Shown one piece after another: positions 12,360 to 25,560 of a stretch of DNA of 64,000 nt. Both the position numbers and the translations under genes were made by a program. Source of the stretch: Sapria himalayana (taxonomy: Eukaryota > Streptophyta > Magnoliopsida > Malpighiales > Rafflesiaceae); contig JAREIK010016116.1 of the NCBI GenBank assembly GCA_029783825.1, positions 1 to 64,000 of the forward strand, given 5' to 3'. Under the pieces are notes generated by a model that saw only the letters and a list, made by a program, of their open reading frames with translations, did not search any database and was not told where the DNA came from. Numbering within the stretch: the first letter of the stretch is position 1; every line of letters begins with the position of its first letter.

Positions 12360-14640
12360 ATGTTTACTTTTTATTATTGTGATATCATGATGAAATTAAA
12401 AGTCATGAAATATATATATTTTTTATTGAGTTATTATTTTTATTATTATTTTTTTAAAATTAAAATTCTATTTTAAAAACTAACATTATATGACAAAGTT
12501 AATGCCTATGACTTCCCACCTGATGCCTAGTGGCTGCTAGGCATTTGCTGATGGGTTGGCCTGGCTAGTACAGATTAGTGGCAGTGGCCACATGCCATTG
12601 GGCATTGGCTAGCTGCCAATAAGCTAGTGTTTGTATCCAGTAGCCAGGAGCTAGCCAACTAGCTAGAGTGAGGGGGCACAGGTAGTGGCCAACCCAACAC
12701 ACCAGGCTGAGAAAAATGGGCCTTTGGGCCATGTTAGCACCTAGTAGCCAAGCGCTCCTTAGTTATGCCTTAAGAGTAGGTGTGCCTTAGGCACTCAATA
12801 AGTGCAGGCACCACAATGCCCTTGCCATAATGCCCCACTTGGGGGGAGGCATGCCATTTGTGAAAGACAAAAAGGCATGAATTACTACAAGTGATCCTGA
12901 TGGGAGGCAATCACTTTAAATGACGTCCCCCTCCCTACCACAAAATCAAACCTGAAGAGATGCATTATCTCTCTCCTTTCTTCATAAATTACTAAAAATC
13001 ATACAAATTCATCTATCTCATATTATTTAAGATTATATGTGATTTACTAATCTTTTTGGTATCTTTCATATTATTGAGTTTATTTTTTTTGTGATTATTT
13101 ATATTATTTCAGATAAGAGATTGATATTGTGACCATATATCATAAAGATATTCTCATGCTTAAAAGAGTGTGAGGATTCATTAATTAGTCTTTAGGATCA
13201 AGTAAAAAATTACTAGTGGATGATGACTCACATGACATCGAGGGTAATCAAGGTTTAGACAAAACTTGTGATGTGACCATCCGAAACCATACAAACTTAT
13301 CTTGGATATTACAGACTCACATGTTATTATTGTTGACTACTATTGATTATTGTTTTTTTACTTAATTTTCTAATTTATTATATCTATGATATTGTGATAA
13401 GATCAAATCAAAATCACGAAATATATATATTTTTTTGAGTTGACTCTTATTCATTTTCATTAACAATATAATATAGTTTATTTTAATATTTAAATTGTTA
13501 AAAATTAAAATTATTTTTAAAATAAAAACTCTATATGACAAATTTAGTGTCTATGGCCCCTAGCCTGATGCCTAGTGGCCACTAGGCACTAGTTGATGGG
13601 TTGGCCTAGCCAGTATAATTCAGTGGCTAGTCCATAGGTCATGGGCATTGGCTAGCTGCTAGTCAGCCAGTGTTAGTACCAGAACCAGCCAACCAACCAA
13701 GGTGAGGTGGCATAGGTTGTGGCCAACCTGACCTTGTCCTACCCAACACGTTGGCTAGGAAAAGTGGGCCTTTGGGCCATGTTAGCACCCAGCGGCCATG
13801 CGTGCCTTGGGCACGCCTTAAGACACTAGCTAGTACAATCAAATGTTTGTGGCTATAGGCCACTAGGAATTGGCTGGCTGCTAGTCAGCCAGTGTTAGCA
13901 CCCAACAACCAAGGACCGGCCAACCAACTAATCAGGGTGAGGGGGCATAGGTAGCGGCCAACCTGATCCTATCCTACCCAACATGCCTGGCTGAGAAAAG
14001 TGGGCTTTTGGGCCATGTTTGCAGCCAACGCCCATGTGTGCCTCAGACATGCCATAAGACTCACGTGTTACCATTGTTGACTATTGTTGATTGTCGTGCT
14101 TTTTACATAGTTTTTTAATTTATTATTATTTGTGATATTATGATGAAATCAAAATCATGAAATAGATGTGTTTTTTATTGAGTTGATTTTTATTCATTTT
14201 TATTTACAATGCAGTACAATTTATATTTAATAATTAAATTTTTAAAAATTAAATTTAAATTTAAAAACAAACTCTGTATGAAAAGTTAGTGCCCATGGCC
14301 CCTTGCTTGATGCCTAATGGTAACTAGGCATTGGTTGATGGGTTGTCTTAGCTAGTACAATCCAGTGGCTATGGCCATAGGCCACTAGGCACTGGCTATT
14401 TGCTAGTTCAGCCAGTGTTAGCACCCAATAGTCAAGAATTAGCTAACAAACTAGGGAGAGGGGCATAGGTAGTGGCCAACTCGACCATGTCCTACCCAAC
14501 ACATTTGGTTGAGAAAAGTGTGCCTTTGGGCTATGTTAGCACCCAAAGGCCATGCGTGCCACAGGCAATGCCTTGAGCTCAAGCATGCCTCAGGCATACC
14601 ATATGCACTGGCCCCACAATGCATCACTCTCATAATGCTT
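12360..14640 (+). repeat. Tandem repeat with GC-richer cores (three long units, four cores)
   Basis: Three related units begin near 12365, 13370 and 14115. Each opens with an AT-rich leader (TGATATTATGATGAAATCAAA type) and continues into a GC-richer core of 350-500 bases containing TGATGCCTAGTGGCCACTAGG, GGTTGGCC and GTGGGCCTTTGGGCCATG variants. The middle unit carries its core twice (about 13600-13820 and 13830-14055). Reading frames in the cores are inconsistent between copies, so they look non-coding. The array sits between two hAT remnants and may be amplified hAT end sequence. Confidence 0.7.
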
Positions 14641-14659
14641 ACAAGTAAGAGGTTAAGGA

Positions 14660-15003
14660 AAGAGCCGATATTTTATTTTGTAGATGATTATATGATGTTG
14701 GAATTCATTTAATACAGTGAAATATATTAGTTCTTAACCAATGCTTGAGATAATCGGGTCATATGATTTGAAATATAAGAGATCTAACTTTCATGATGTG
14801 AGAGTTACTAGTCTAAATAAAGAATTAATTCTTACAAAGAATTTGATATTTTATTTTGTAGATAGTTATATATAATATAGTCAACTATATTAGTCCTTAA
14901 CCAAAGCTTGAAAGGCTAAGGGGCAATATTATTTGAAATATAAAAGATTTAATTTTTATAATGTGAGAGTTACTAGTCTAAAAAAGAATTAATTCTTATA
15001 ATG
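14660..15003 (+). repeat. Two-copy tandem duplication (about 160-180 bases each)
   Basis: GATATTTTATTTTGTAGAT occurs near 14665 and again near 14845. Each is followed by TTAGTxCTTAACCAA, TGAAATATAA and GTGAGAGTTACTAGTCTAAA. The two copies are about 85 percent alike by eye. Confidence 0.75.
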
Positions 15004-16930
15004 AATTTGATGAAGAAATCATTTTACATAATGGAAGTAAAATGAATATTTAATTATATTGAATGAATGAACTGATAGGAAAGAAAGATGTTGGTGAATT
15101 AATGGTGAATTTATAAAGAAAAATCATGTATTCATGTTTATAAAACCTTTGATATTTTTTTATGATCAAGACGAGAGATAAATTATTAGAATTATTTGAT
15201 AGTTGGTTGAAAGAAGTTAACAAAGATAATATTATTCAAGTTATAATAGATAATACTTCAAATTATGTGATAGTAAATATTTAAAATTTAATTTATTTTT
15301 TATTATTTTATTAGGTTATTACACATTATATAATATTTCTATATTAATGTTTAACTTTAACTTATATAGGTAGATTGTTGAAATAAAAAAGAGAATATTT
15401 GTAATGGATACTATGTATTGCATATTGTCTTGACTTATTGTTTAAGATATTGAAAAACTATCATATATCAAGAAGAGAATAAAGTGAGTTATATTTATAT
15501 GTGGTTGTATTTATAATAAAGTAAGATTGCTTAATGCTTAGATGATTTATTGAGAAAAATTAGTTGTTGAGGCTTACAAAGATGTGGTTTATAATGGTCT
15601 TCATCACCTTATCTCGTATTAATAAATAAAAAATAACTTGAGGAAGTTATAAATTGGCAAAAGAGGAAAAGAGAAAAATTATAATTTTTATGCCTCATTT
15701 TTAGAATACTGTAATATTTTGTTTGAAGGTGTCAGACCCTCTTGTACATATTCTTTGCTTGGTGGTTGGTGAAAAGAGGCATACAATAAGTTACATTTAT
15801 GTTTTCATTTAAAAGATAGAGAAATATTATCAAAAGATTTAATGAGAGTGAAAAGAAGTATAAGGAAATCATGAAAATCATTAATAGGCGATGAGAGATT
15901 CAGCTTCATCATCCTTATATTCAGCTAAAAATTTTTGTACACAGAGTTTTATTATGATACAAAAGGATTAGTAGTAAATCTAGATTCAAAAATTTTTGAA
16001 GATGTATGTAAATGTATGTTGAGATTGATGAAATAGAGAGGTGAATAAGATACAATTAATCATACTGGACTTGTACATGCATTCTCAATACCTTTTTGAT
16101 TATGATTTTTCCATACGAACAAAAAGTCTTAACTATTAGGATAGTTTTTAATTTAGTTATTTATTGTATTTAAATTAATATTTTTTTTATTAAAATATAT
16201 GAAATATTTAAGCTGATAATTTATTTATATTAATTATAATTGGATAATGAAGTATATTTGGATCTAATATTAATAGTTTGTAATAATTTGTATTGTGGCA
16301 TCTCAACCTAAATATATAGTGTATCTGGTTGTAAAATAAATTAAAATATCTGTGAGAATGTAAATTATTAAAATAATTACGAAAATTAATATCTTTATTA
16401 TAATATTTAATATAATATATAATCTAATAATCATGATTTTTTTTGATTTATAACAAGAGGATAAATAAGTTGGAATATTAATGATCGAATGATTTGATGT
16501 ACATTAAGTACAATTGAGCCTTGATAAACAGATTCAATGAGCATCATATTATTGATTTTATTTTTTTGGAAGATATAAATTATAACAATAAATAATTGAT
16601 GAAAAAAAAAGAAGATGAAGATGTTACAGACGAATAATTTAGCATTTGAGAGTAATGATTTAACTTGTGGTGTTGTTGTAGAGCTAGAGGAGCTAAGGTT
16701 TATATAAAAATTAAGCAAGTTCAAGCAAAATATAAATATCAAAGTTAATATCATCAAGTTTTAAATATACTTTTACATTTATTTGATTGATGAAGATGAA
16801 AAAATGACCCAGTTAATCAGGAGATGAAGATTAGGACAAGTAAGAGTTCAATAGTGATGATGAAACAAATGATAGTCATCATGATTTTATGGATTTAGAG
16901 TTTGAGCAAGATATATAAGTATTTATTTTT
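15000..16930 (+). pseudogene. hAT transposase remnant of the DUF659 type
   Basis: Plus-strand fragments in changing frames. ERKMLVNLMVN near 15080-15115 and LLELFDSWLKEVNKDNIIQV near 15185-15245, followed by IDNTSNYV, match the DUF659 domain (usual form: V.DSASNYV with a catalytic aspartate). FNESEKKYKEIMKIINRR (about 15835-15890) and FYYDTKGLVVNLDSKIFED (about 15945-16005) match the following hAT region. An acidic DDETNDSHHDFMDLEFEQD block near 16858-16917 resembles the C-terminus of these proteins. Dozens of stops are present. This is a different hAT lineage from the BED/Ac-like one at 10305. No terminal repeats were found. Confidence 0.7.
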
Positions 16931-17282
16931 GTATATCTTTTTAGTTTTAATTTTTGTTATACAAAAAATATTAAGGATATTTTAATTATATTATTGATAT
17001 TCTATATTTGAAGTTTAATTTTTTAACTTTATTTATTGGATTGTTAAAATTCAATTATTTTATTTTTTTATTCTTAATGATAGTGATTTTAAACAAATAC
17101 TAATAATATATATTTTTTATGTTTAATGTTTTTTTTTGATTTTATTTATTAATAGATAAAAATGATAAATAATTCTTTAGTTAAATATAAAAATTTTATG
17201 TATTTTTATGTAGAGTATGTCACAAAAAAATATTCGCCTTATTGGCCCATGAGCCTCCATGCTCCAAAAGGGTTTTGTTCCT

Positions 17283-17470
17283 TGATGCACTCTGCCTTGG
17301 TTTGCCTTGCATCTCGGTGTGTTTTGTGCCTGGGTGCACCTTGCGCCAGGGTGCGCCTTGCGCCCAGGGTGCGCCTTCCACCTGGGTGCACCTTGCGCCT
17401 GGGTGTGACTCGTGCCTCGGTGTGCCTTTCATCTCGATGCACCTTGCATCTCAATGCATATTGCATCTCA
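17283..17470 (+). repeat. 17-bp minisatellite, about 11 units
   Basis: GC-rich tandem repeat with consensus GTGCACCTTGCGCCTGG. Units are almost all exactly 17 bases, with one of 18, and decay at the right end to ATGCATATTGCATCTCA. Because 17 is not a multiple of three and the unit has no stop, long frames on both strands (17162-17530) are artefacts. Confidence 0.9.
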
Positions 17471-17549
17471 AATAACTATAGTCGAGCCTATCTCCTACGA
17501 TGCTATGTCGATATGACACGACCTTATTGACATCTTAACTTAAACATAT

Positions 17550-18780
17550 GAAACCTAATAGAAATATGATTAAAAAGAGATTTAAGTATATGATCATATT
17601 TGTTGTTGACTGTTCAAGATATATTTGGATATATTTATTTCGTGATAGATCAAAAGTCTTCTTTGGTTAAAATTTTTTATAAATTGATAAAAACTCAATT
17701 CGATAAAATTAAAAAAAATTAAAAAAATAATAATAATTATAATTTTTGTCATATCAATTTAATATTTATTATATAGATAATCAGATTATATACTAGACTT
17801 TTTGTAATATCACACCTTCAACAAAATAAGGTGGCTGAAGGAAGAATAGACAACTGATGGAGATGACTCATATTTTTACTTGGAAAGGAGTATTCCAAAA
17901 TAGTTGTCTTCTAGAGTTTTTTGTTATACTTATTTTTTTTGATTGTTCTCTAGGATGAGAAAAACTAGTATCCAAGGCCTTGAGTTATGTCTTTCTCGGA
18001 TACTTTAGTTCCCAAAGAGAGTATATTTTTTACCATAGACTAATAAAATTTTAATGAGTTTAGATGTTAATTGTTTAAGATGATTTATTCTTTAACATGC
18101 TTAGGAAGAGTGTGAATATATATATATTGCATTTGGATTCATCACTCTTTGTCTCATATCTATAACCCTGCATCGACTTTTAGTTGATAAGAGAGTCACT
18201 CATTGACTATATTTGATCAGGTTGGTTTTGAGCAGATATTGTTCTCATAGAATCAGCATACTTTCCAACAAATTCAGATTATATTGAGTCTAACAAAAGT
18301 GAGAGTTCTCGAGTAGAAGGATTTTTTCATATCAAGATTACATAGTATTATAAGTGTGTGCACCAATACATACTCATAATGTTAGGAATTATGACACTTG
18401 AACATTCATAACTTAGCGTATATACTAGATGAGAGAAACTGCCTAGCTTGATAGGATAAGAGGCGATCCTATCGAGGAGCCAAATAATTTTATAGGCAGT
18501 CCTCTGACCTTGACCTTTCGATTGCTCTATGAAAAGGAGAGAAGAAGTGGACTCAATACTCTATTCACATAGTTCATTGCACTCTTATTTTATTTTATTT
18601 TATTTCTTTTATTATTTCTCTTAATGATACTAGCATGATCTTTTTCTGAGATATTATCTCATTTAAGAATGTGTCAGATTATGATAGATGAGAGGTATAT
18701 CCTTAGCTATAATGAGATCAGACAACTAATATCATGATCTTTGAGAAAGTCTGTTGTTGGATGCATTTATTGTTTACTAT
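17550..18780 (+). pseudogene. Ty1/copia integrase-region remnant
   Basis: Decayed plus-strand copia pol. FVVDCSRYIWIYLFRDRSKV at about 17600-17660 matches the integrase core (usual VDDYSRYTWVYFL). TPQQNKVAEGR near 17815-17845 matches the nearly invariant TPQQNGVAER motif. ALSYVFLGYFSSQREYIFYH near 17975-18040 matches the post-integrase CxFxGYSxxQKGYKCY block. SSDLDLSIAL-KG near 18500-18535 matches the linker before reverse transcriptase. Many stops and a probable deletion after the first motif are present. LTRs and reverse transcriptase were not recognised. Confidence 0.7.
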
Positions 18781-20890
18781 GAATGCAAGTTTTGATGAAA
18801 TATCATATCATCTTAAAATGAGATTTATAGTGATGTGATACAATCAGATATTTGGTATGAAATATCATGATACTTACTCTTAGTAATCAAGTTGACTTCG
18901 GTACGTATTTTCATTTTTTACAATATCTCACAGTTAGAGTATACACAAACTAAACTTGAAAAAAAATATTTTTGTATTATAAACTTCAAATGGATGTATA
19001 TATGAAGCAACTACTATGTTTTGGGCAGTACAATCAAGTATGGTTTGCAGATTGTAGAATGTATTATATGGTCTAAAGTAGTCACCCTGAGCCTGGTTTG
19101 TAAGGTTTTGTAGTCACTTTATTTGAGCTAATCAAATACATTATTGATTTTTATTTGTTCTTCTTTAGGATACATATTATCTCATGTAAAAATTTATCGA
19201 TTGGTAGATATAATAAAAAGAGGTTTTGACATATTGCCTTATATAATTTTTGCACTACTTGGAATGAATGAAATGTGAGTGATTAAAAATAGTTGCAACA
19301 ATATTTTGGCAACAATATTGTTGGATGTGAGATTAGTTTCCACAAGGAATTAGTGTAGTGCAGTATCAGTGCAAATGCACCATCAATATAACATGGGATC
19401 TATTTTGTTTATTTTTATTTTAATAAATCTTTATCTTTTTATGTTGAATCATATTTATTGGATATTCATATATATATTCCTAAATTCATAATATTTTCAT
19501 ATTGAATTTTATATATTCATCTGTGATAGAAGAGTTGGATTTTGATTAATTAATTTCTTTAAAAACTAGAATTTTTTAGGCAAGAAAATGGATAAAAATC
19601 ATCTTTTAAAAATTTTTTTTTCAAAAAATTATTCTAAAACTATCGAGATAACTAAGTCATTATTCTAGTTACCTTTATTGCCATATACAACGTTAGTAAA
19701 TTTAGTTATAATTTTTTTTTGTTTTTCATTTATTTCTTTTTACTTTGTTTTTCAAAAATCCAAATGAATTTTCTTTTTTGGCATGATTAATTGGAAGTCT
19801 TATTTCAAGTTTATCCAACAAGCAACACTTGGAATGTTTAATTTTTTCAACTAGATTGGTTTTTTAGGCATGGAGATCAAATTTAGTAGGAATGGAAGTG
19901 GACATGCATGAAATATGGCACTATTAAGCAATGTCGCATAACACGTAGTTACATTTAGTGATTTCATCACCAGCTATTATTGTTGGAGGATGCTTTGCAA
20001 TTGTAGTAGTGATACTCTCTATTTTCCTTATATTTCAACATCTCAGATCTTATTCCAATCCAAAAGTTTGCTTTTAAGTTTATTATCTGACAATGTAATT
20101 TCTAATTTATCATCATGATCATTGTTGGGCCTTTACCTTAGCCATTTGGACCTACCTAACCTAATCCATGTTCTAATATATTCTAATCCATATATAAATA
20201 TTTTTATTTTTTTTTATTTTTTTATTTTTTTTATTTTTTTATTATTTTTTGTAACTTACGTAAATAAAAAATATATTATATAGTAGACCTATCTATATAT
20301 AATTAAATTTATTCTCTGATATAATTATTAATTATTTTTGAGTTTTCATTTTAATTCTCTCCCAAATCTTTACCTTATGACTCATCATTATATTTATTTA
20401 TAATTTGAACATTTTTGAATATCATTGTTATAATTGTATGAGTGTTTATTAATTATATTATTCTTAAATATTATTGGGTGAAATAATATTGAGCTAATTG
20501 ATTACTTGGAAGTTTTTGCGTTACTTATATATTGTAGGTAATGCATTTGTACAATGATAAATATCTATAGCTAATGGTAGTATGTCTCAGGTTGGAGACT
20601 TTTTAGATGTAGTCTCTATAAATTTTTGGGAGGTAAGACTATCAATATATTAACTCTCTCAGATCTCTCATTAAAATAGGAATCTTGTATACTGAGTATG
20701 ACTTCAATGACCTCCATTTATTATATATATTTTTTAATAATAGAACACCCAATTTATGGCTTGCTCAATTTTTTTTTCTTTATTTATAATTAGGTTTGCT
20801 GTTTGAGTTATGATTTAGTGTTTTATTTTCTTTTTTCTATCATAATATTTTATTCTTTAATTTATAAGCTAGGGTTTGCAAATCATAGAA
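18781..20890. other. AT-rich interval, nothing recognised
   Basis: No convincing coding homology, terminal repeat or tandem array, apart from T-rich runs near 20190-20260. It may hold the far end of the preceding copia remnant. Confidence 0.5.
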
Positions 20891-21370
20891 GTATGTCTAC
20901 ATTTACATGGTGTTACTATACAATGTGTGCACTCTGTTTATGCAGTAGATCTATATGGTAAATAGCTGACATGACTGCAGAGTGATGTCGATGTAGTGTT
21001 AGTGTTGATGTGGAACAATAATAGTGTGTGTGTTTGTGTGGAGGACAAGATATTAATGGATTATCGGCATGTTTGTGGCATCGACGTAGTATTTGTGCAG
21101 TGACATTGACAATGTGATAGTATTTGTGGTGTTGAGGCAAAGTGTATACAATGTCTAATAGTGTGGCAATTGCAGAGGTGTCAACATGGTATTAATGTGT
21201 ATGGTGTAGTGTAGTGTAGTGTTGTGTGCACAATAAGAGTGTATGTGTAATAGTTTGGGCATTATGGTGTAAGTGTAACAGTGCAATGTGGTGTGAAGTC
21301 AATGCAGTGTAGTTCAGTGCACTGAGGTATGAAGAGTGATGTAATGTGGAGTTCACATAAATCTTATATG
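20891..21370 (+). repeat. GT-rich degenerate repeat
   Basis: Loose repeats of GTGTAGTG, GTGTTG and TAGTGTGG motifs without a clean period. The minus-strand frame over it is His/Ser/Thr-rich low complexity. No gene is seen. Confidence 0.6.
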
Positions 21371-21432
21371 GAAATCAGTTTCCTTAACTTGGCTATATAT
21401 TTTTTAATTATTGGGATCTTATTAATTAGTTA

Positions 21433-21840
21433 GAGCATCTCCAATGGTAAAGCTCCATTTGGGGTTCCAAAAGTTATAAATGGAACCTCATACAGTATTT
21501 TGGAACCCTAAATGGAACCAATTGTCTTCTATCACTCCAACCATAGTCTCCAAATAAGTATCTATTTTAATATTTTATTATATTTTAAATATAAATATAA
21601 TAAAATTTATATTGTGTATAAAAAATAGCCGTTGGGAAAGTTACCAACGGTGATGATAGTTTTTTCCCTTCGAATTTTGCAGACTCTTAAAACCGGTTGC
21701 AAATTTGGAACCTCAAATTTGGGGTTCCATTTTGATGACTGAAATGGAATCCCAATTGGAGGACTATGTCGACGGGTTGGGATTCCATTTTGACAAGTAT
21801 TTCATTTGGCGACTGTTATACCGACAGATTGGAGATGCTC
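21433..21840. mobile_element. Tourist-like (PIF/Harbinger) MITE, 408 bp
   Basis: The ends are GAGCATCTCCAATGG (21433) and its inverse, TTGGAGATGCTC ending at 21840. They are flanked by TTA on both sides (21430-21432 and 21841-21843), the target duplication typical of PIF/Harbinger elements. GGTTCCA/TGGAACC motifs recur inside and can pair. It has no coding capacity; the short frame 21705-21905 crosses the right end and is meaningless. Confidence 0.85.
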
Positions 21841-21843
21841 TTA

Positions 21844-22857
21844 AAAAGTCAGAATTGCTTAGTTGTATGTTTTTACATAGCTGTAGCTTAGTCGTAATTG
21901 TATAGCTATATGTTTTCTTTACATAACTGTAACTTTAAAGTTGGCCATACACCTAAATTTTATTTATTTTTTTATGCTTTGATGAGAGTACTCAATTTGT
22001 GAGATGACATAATAATTTTGTCTTCTATATAAGAGTTTTTATGTATGTTTTTAAATTACTTTTTTCCTCTTGATAATCTTCAATGATATTTTTTAAGCAT
22101 TATTTATTTAATATCTTATATAATTTTCTATATTAAAAGTATGTCATGGTCTATATATGAGCGATCCTTGAATTACACAATCTTCTCATATAATAATTTA
22201 AAATTGATATTATAAAAAAAATAATAAATATATAAATGCCAATAAAAATTTATATTAAATATGATTAAAATAACTATTTTTTGATTATAATTTAATTAAA
22301 ATATTATACTTAATTTTATCTGAAAAATTTATTTATGATATTTAAATATTTGTATTACAAACATTATATAATTTATTATATAATTATAATATTTATAAAA
22401 TATTTTAATTAATATATAAAAAATATATAAAAATTACAACTAATAAAAAACTAAAATAAAAAATTATTTGATTACAAAAAAATTATAAAATTATATGAAT
22501 AAATGAATTAATAAGTAAATATTTATAAAAATAAAAGTATAAAATAATATTTTTATAATTATAGAAATTTTTTAAAATATAATGACTAAAAGATTTTATA
22601 TCTTTGAATAATTAAAAAATTTTTTTATTTTTCATAAAATTTAAAAGAAAAAAGTTGATATTTTAAGATTAATATAATGTTGTTTTAATCATATTAAAAA
22701 AATTTCGATTATTTAAAAAATTAATATTTTAGTGTGGTTATTAAATGAACACTTCAAACATTAAAATTTATAATGATAAAAAGATTTTAATTATATGCTT
22801 TTATAATTATTTAATATTATTTAATAAAAGATAAATAGAATTCTTATAAATGTATGA

Positions 22858-22896
<39 letters not shown>

Positions 22897-23040
22897 TACT
22901 TTATTATTATATAATATTATTTATTTATTTATTAAATAATATCATTTATGGTTAAATAAAGATCTATTTCTATTATTTTATTTAAAGTATTTATTTTTAT
23001 AATTTAATTTTAGTGTTATTTTTTTATATTTTATTTTATA
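21844..23040. other. Very AT-rich interval with a TA microsatellite
   Basis: Nearly pure A/T sequence, with a TA run at about 22859-22893. No coding signal. Confidence 0.7.
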
Positions 23041-23500
23041 ATAGTTTAGTATATATATAAGGTTTTATTAAAATGCTTTTTATCAAAAAACAGAGCCCAT
23101 ACTTCAAACTGTGCATTTAATAGTAGCAATAACAATGTTTTAGGGTTCTCACAGGAGATCCACAATGTCATAGCTTATGGTGGTGTTCATATAGACATGA
23201 GAACAATGCTTGTAGATTGGGTTCCCATCTACCAGCTCTTCGAGTGTGTAAAACCCCCTCTGTTGGCAATTTCACATCATTGACACTCTGGTAAGCGCAG
23301 ATAAGTAAAAGATGCTCTGTGGACTAAATTTATTAGTGGGGGCCATAACATTTGCTATTGCTTCAGGAAACATAATCTGATATGAGTAATGAGTGTACTG
23401 ATCAACTGATGACATGAAGCAACTCTATGATGGATGCGTATGAATTCATTAGTGGTGACATGGAGAGTGGTATTCGACATGTTGTTGTTTCACAGGTGAG
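23041..23500 (+). other. Possible exon-like fragment of unknown gene
   Basis: This stretch is clearly less AT-rich than its surroundings. A plus frame stays open from about 23045 to a stop near 23282 and includes TMLVDWVPIYQLFECVKPP. Splice-like signals follow: GTAAGC after CTCTG near 23292, TTGCTTCAG near 23365, and CACAG/GTGAGTAA near 23495. Between the last two, a frame contains NSMMDAYEFISGDMESGIRH after one stop. I do not recognise the protein. It could be a captured host exon pair, part of the CACTA transcript, or chance. Confidence 0.25.
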
Positions 23501-24559
23501 TAATTTCTTGCTCGTTGCTTGACCCTATTTCTTTTTATTTTTGAGTTTCCTAGAAAATGTTGAAAAAATTAGTATTTCTATTTTATCTAATTTAGAAATA
23601 GAACTTACTTTTTTTGAAGAAAAAGTCAATCATAAAAATCATACATAAGAGAATATATTTGGGTAGATGTCACATTTGAATTACAATGCAATAATTTCGT
23701 GCTGAGCTTTATCTAGATTTATGAATTGTGAATAGACTAGACATAGCTTGGCCAATCCTATTCTTTTTCATCACATATGTGTATAATTCAAATTAAATGT
23801 ACATGCTCATTGTTGTGTTGTCATATGCATTGTGAGGAGTCCCTACTTAATGCATATCTTAATAGACTTATCTCTAAAAATTAGAGAGATTATGTTGGAT
23901 GAGTCTCAAACTCGATATTTATTGTTCTTGGACAAAAATATTTGTTATAGTGTCAAGATATAATCTTCATTACATTCATGTGATAAATATTTTCATAATA
24001 ATTAGTAATTTTTGTATTCTTTCTGCACAAATATATTTTATTTTAAAATTTTTATGAGATTTAGTGAGTTGAAGTTTATGTTTGTTGCATATTTAATAAT
24101 TTTGCCTTTGCATGCTTATGTATACAACCGATGATAAAAAATATTATTCTAGGCCAAGAATAAAATATCATGTATTAATTTTTATTTTGAATTATTATAG
24201 TTTTGTTAAACTTGAATTTTTATGTGTGTTTTAATTATGTTATTTTTGAGATTTATTACCTAGTGAGATGAGACCTAATACTTAATGATAAATAGATAGT
24301 CAAAAAATAACCAATATGAAAAATATTGAATATTAATAATTTTATCTCCTAATTTTCTAGCTATCTTGATTATACGAGTCCACTAAAAAAATTAAGTTTT
24401 ATTCTTATCTTTAATTTTATTCTTTATTTTTAAAATTCCAGTGTTGTTCTTAAAGAGCCTATATTGCAAGATTTTCCTAAAATGTAATATATAAAGTAAG
24501 GTGCATTTTATTTTACATATAATTTTATATAAAAACATGGATAATGTTGGATTTTATTT
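23501..24559. other. AT-rich, nothing recognised
   Basis: No coding or repeat signal beyond general AT richness. Confidence 0.6.
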
Positions 24560-25230
24560 TGGCAGTAGCGGCGGCGGGCGGCACCGGCAGCACCGACATC
24601 ACAGGCCGCACTGGTAGCAGTGGTAGAGGTGACGGCGGCGGCGGCGGCGGCAGTACCCGGCAGTGGCAAAAATGTCGGCAGCTGTAATAGCAACAACAAC
24701 AACAAAAGCATCGGCAGCGGTGGCAGCAGCGGCAATAGCAGCACTGGCAACAGCAGAAGCGGCGTTAGCGGTGACATGCAGTGGCATCAGCGGCAGCGGC
24801 AGCATCAACAGTAACGACGAGATCAGTGGCAGCACCGGTTGTAGTGGCAGTATGGGGTGCAACAGCAGCGACAACAGCCGCGGCAGTGGCTTTGGCGAAA
24901 GCAACGGTAGCAAGAGCGACAGCACCGGCAGCGGAGGCAGTAGCGGCGGTAGCAGCGACAGCGGCAACAACGATGACAACAGCAGCAGTGGCAGTAGTAG
25001 GAGAAGCAGCAGTGGCAGCGGGAGCAGCAACAATGACAACAAATGTGGTATATATATACGTATATAGTTAGTATACATACATATAATAATGCAGTATATT
25101 ATGTAAATATATACTAAGTATATATGTACTCAGTATATATGTACACATAATATTGTAGTTTATATGTACATATAATATAGTAATTTATGTACGATTGAAA
25201 TGCTAGTATATATGTTCATATTTACTGCAG

Positions 25231-25305
<75 letters not shown>

Positions 25306-25560
25306 CACAGTTTTTTATATTTATTTTGATTTGATTGAATGGTTTAAATTTCTTATAGATATGGTACCACATTATTTTCCATTCGTAGCTCATATAAGTG
25401 AATGTAATTTTCAACAGACATGATGCATCGTGATCGGACAGCTTTTTCGCAGCAGAAAGTTGGTGATCGGAGGAGCAAAGGGAGAGAAAGCACCCTCAAT
25501 GCATGGATATATTATACTTAATGCACTGTCGGTAGATACATTGATTAATAAGATGTAATA
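24560..25560 (+). repeat. Tandem segmental duplication, copy A, with GC-rich trinucleotide island
   Basis: About 500 bases of GGCAGC/GCGGCG-type degenerate trinucleotide repeat (24560-25045), then a TATATGTACACATA-rich stretch, a TA/GT microsatellite (25231-25303), and a tail with CGGACAGCTTT and GCATGGATATATTATACTT. The whole order recurs in copy B. The island yields Gly/Ser/Ala-rich frames on + and Leu/Pro-rich frames on -, in several frames at once, so no protein is called. Confidence 0.8.

Noticed and set aside
17162..17530. Cys-rich frame of 122 codons, looking like a secreted Cys-rich peptide
   Set aside because: Generated by the 17-bp minisatellite; open on both strands.
17490..17545. 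Right end of the hAT that starts at 10305 (TTGACATCTTAA near 17533)
   Set aside because: Only a few bases resemble the terminus, and two different hAT relics and other elements lie between.
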